Source: Anaerolineae bacterium (lineage in GTDB: Bacteria; Chloroflexota; Anaerolineae; Aggregatilineales; UBA2796). Taken from it: DNA of 64,000 nucleotides. A program made the translations under genes and the position numbers. Below are positions 62,331 through 64,000 of the stretch, piece by piece. Every line of letters begins with the position of its first letter. The stretch's first letter is position 1. The stretch lies in assembly GCA_019637555.1 (NCBI GenBank), contig JAHBVK010000027.1:16693-80692 (forward strand), given 5' to 3'. The notes beneath the pieces were generated by a model. That model had not been told where the DNA came from and did not search any database. It saw only the letters and a list, made by a program, of their open reading frames with translations.

Positions 62331-63686
62331 ATGTTTGAAAGTCTGAGCAATCGGCTGCAAGAAATCTTTGATCGGCTCGGGCAGCAGGGCGTCCTCACCG
62401 AGCATGTAGTGGATAACGCGATGCGCGAGGTGCGGATGGCGCTGCTGGAAGCGGATGTCAGCCTGCCCGTCGCCAAGGATTTCATCAAGCGCGTCAAGGA
62501 GCGTGCCGTCGGCGCTGAGGTGCTGAAGGCGCTTAAGCCCGGTCAGATGGTGCTGAAGATCGTTCATGAGGAATTAGTGGCGACGCTCGGTGAACCGGGC
62601 AAGCTCAACCTCAACGGTCCTTCTCCCCGCGTGATCATGCTGGTCGGCTTGCAGGGTAACGGTAAGACCACCACCGCCGCGAAACTGGCGCTGCGAATCC
62701 GCAAGGAAGGTCGCCGTCCCTATCTGATCGCCGCCGATACGCAGCGACCCGCCGCCGTTGATCAGCTCAAGACGCTGGCGAAGCAGTTGAATATTGAAAT
62801 CTACGAGGAAGGAACCAGCGCCAAGCCGCCTGATATTGCCGAGCGCGGATTCAAACTGGCGCGGGATGCTGGCGCGGGCGTGGTGATCATCGACACCGCC
62901 GGACGTTTGCAGATCGATGAACGCTTGATGGAAGAAGTGGCGGAGATCCGCCGCCGCGTGCAGCCCGCGGAAGTGCTACTGGTCGCCAGCGCGATGCTCG
63001 GTCAGGAAGCGGTCAAGGTGGCTGAAGGCTTCAACGAGAAGGTGGGCATTACCGGCATCATCATGACCATGATCGACGGTGATGCGCGTGGCGGTGCGGC
63101 GATCTCGATGCGCGCGGCGACGGGTGTGCCGATCAAGTTCATCGGTACGGGCGAGAAATCCGACGCGCTGGATGTGTTCCACCCGGATCGCATGGCGCAG
63201 CGCATCCTCGGCATGGGCGATGTGATGTCGCTGATCGAAAAGGCGCAGGAAGCCTTCGATGAGCGCGAAGCCGAGCGCATGGCGAAGAAGATGATGAAGG
63301 CGGAGTTCAACCTCGAAGACTTCCTGAGCCAGATGCAGAGCATCAAGAAGATGGGTCCGCTCTCCGGACTAATCAACATGATCCCCGGACTCAACCGCTT
63401 CAAGGATCAGATCGAGCAAGCGAACCCTGAGGAGCAGTTCAAGAAGATCGAGGCGATCATTCGCTCGATGACGCCGAAGGAACGGCGCAATCCCGATACG
63501 CTGAACGCCAGCCGTAAGAAGCGGATCGCGCGGGGTGCTGGCTACGTCAATACGGAGAAAGCTCCGCAACGCGAATTGGAAGGCGTGCAGGAGATCAACC
63601 AACTGATGAAGCAGTTCCGCGAGATGCAGAAGATGATGAAGGGGCTGCGTAGTGGTCGCATCCCGCCGGGGTTGATGGGGCGGTAG
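62331..63686 (+). CDS. ffh: Signal recognition particle protein Ffh
   Basis: A 451-residue SRP54 GTPase that brings ribosomes making membrane proteins to FtsY. N domain 1-85; G domain with P-loop GLQGNGKTTTAAKLA near 105, DTAGRLQIDERLMEE near 187, and GDARGGAAISM. The G4 position reads TMID (246-249), where the family has TKxD. The M domain (about 300-451) has FLSQMQSIKKMGPLSGLINM and a Met-rich end (MKQFREMQKMMKGL). The ribosome site is weak. The protein looks otherwise complete. No ffs RNA gene, rpsP or rimM is adjacent. Confidence 0.96.
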   Translation: MFESLSNRLQEIFDRLGQQGVLTEHVVDNAMREVRMALLEADVSLPVAKDFIKRVKERAVGAEVLKALKPGQMVLKIVHEELVATLGEPGKLNLNGPSPRVIMLVGLQGNGKTTTAAKLALRIRKEGRRPYLIAADTQRPAAVDQLKTLAKQLNIEIYEEGTSAKPPDIAERGFKLARDAGAGVVIIDTAGRLQIDERLMEEVAEIRRRVQPAEVLLVASAMLGQEAVKVAEGFNEKVGITGIIMTMIDGDARGGAAISMRAATGVPIKFIGTGEKSDALDVFHPDRMAQRILGMGDVMSLIEKAQEAFDEREAERMAKKMMKAEFNLEDFLSQMQSIKKMGPLSGLINMIPGLNRFKDQIEQANPEEQFKKIEAIIRSMTPKERRNPDTLNASRKKRIARGAGYVNTEKAPQRELEGVQEINQLMKQFREMQKMMKGLRSGRIPPGLMGR

Positions 63687-63703
63687 AACACGATCGTATT
63701 GCT

Positions 63704-64000
63704 TTAACTTATCAACTTTTCCGCTTCACGAGACAGAAGTTCAGCACGCTTGCCTACGAAGTCCTGATAATCGTCAGAAAAGACTTCTTTCGGGCATAGT
63801 GCGCGAGCCAAAATTTGGCTCACATCTGAAGGCATTTTGCTGCGATATTGGCTAGGAGCAACCCCACCAAGGTCAACATTATCTTTTCGTGCCATAAAAC
63901 AGAAGTTTGCTAAACAATTGGGTAACGGCGTGGTGATTTTATTGCTATCCAAATAGGCACGGGGATAGATATGGTGGAATTCATGTCGATTATATTGTTT
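63704..64000 (-). CDS. C-terminal end of a DUF262/DUF1524 (GmrSD-like) HNH protein, partial
   Basis: The reading frame is open from the right edge to a TAA at 63704 (98 residues). Near the edge it reads NRHEFHHIYPRAYLDSNKIT, followed by PLPNCLANFCFMARKDN and GVAPSQY. The HHIYPRAYL motif, the Asn/Leu 'LANF' segment, and the P-S-Q-Y segment match the C-terminal HNH part (DUF1524) of DUF262-type proteins, related to GmrSD type IV restriction enzymes. A start-like TTG at 63952 lies inside the motif region and is not the true start. The N-terminal DUF262 domain would lie beyond the window. Confidence 0.75.
   Translation of the reverse strand, partial: KQYNRHEFHHIYPRAYLDSNKITTPLPNCLANFCFMARKDNVDLGGVAPSQYRSKMPSDVSQILARALCPKEVFSDDYQDFVGKRAELLSREAEKLIS

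Overview
The window is a gene-dense stretch of bacterial chromosome that looks like Chloroflexota, probably the Anaerolineae side. This is an inference from gene content and style: an archaeal-type AspRS, WYL and PadR regulators, CHAD, CAP and PQQ-propeller proteins, ABC-2 exporters with PF06182-like permeases, and many short intergenic hairpin repeats. There is no rRNA, recognisable tRNA, CRISPR array, insertion sequence or prophage. Base composition and codon style look even throughout, so the window reads as ordinary chromosome. Some accessory material is present: small stress-type genes, repeat elements, and a truncated restriction-type gene at the right edge.

Layout. 1-2.3 kb: a LacI-like sensor lacking a DNA-binding domain (cut by the left edge), a nuclease lipoprotein and a methyltransferase. 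2.4-6.2 kb: zinc ribbon protein, glutamine synthetase, GNAT, an allene-oxide-cyclase-like secreted protein and an NTF2-fold protein. 6.3-10.5 kb: a cell-surface polysaccharide operon (WecA/MraY-type transferase, sugar epimerase, glycosyltransferase) and a prepilin-peptidase-like protein. 10.5-16 kb: phosphoesterase, MBL hydrolase, AspRS, SGNH hydrolase, methylglyoxal synthase, CHAD protein. 16-23.7 kb: an orphan ABC ATPase, FAD oxidoreductase, glycosyltransferase, a secreted three-module CAP-like protein, an exported unknown, and a PadR/NTF2 pair. 24-26.8 kb: a three-gene ABC-2 exporter operon. 26.9-30.5 kb: small ligand-binding-fold proteins (SRPBCC, DUF1579-like, VOC) with two WYL regulators.

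30.6-39.8 kb: lipoyl synthase, a PEP-mutase-family enzyme, an M29 aminopeptidase, then a sugar-acid locus. That locus holds L-rhamnose mutarotase, an IclR regulator, and an operon of SMP-30 lactonase, FAH-family 2-keto-3-deoxy-acid dehydratase and alpha-ketoglutarate-semialdehyde dehydrogenase. These are the later steps of a Weimberg-type oxidative pentose pathway. A consensus promoter and a perfect inverted repeat lie between the regulator and the operon. A carbamoylase-family amidohydrolase follows. 40-50.5 kb: GNAT and MBL pair, solitary SbcD with a zinc-knuckle protein, MarR regulator with a perfect 20-bp palindrome, large GNAT, MFS exporter, response regulator, and two overlapping PQQ-propeller genes. 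50.7-64 kb: ClpC, TylF-like methyltransferase, two tandem TAP-like alpha/beta hydrolases, an antitoxin-like small protein, an unknown, formate-THF ligase with a divergent serine hydrolase (both enclosed by an inverted pair of composite repeats), Ffh, and the C-terminus of a DUF262/DUF1524-type protein.

The clearest non-genic signals are three dispersed repeat families and several perfect palindromes at regulator genes. I found no fully convincing new multi-gene system. The best leads are the inverted composite repeats around fhs, the unusual Ffh G4 motif, the HTH-less LacI-like sensor, the sugar-acid locus with its operator, and the edge-truncated DUF262/DUF1524 gene.
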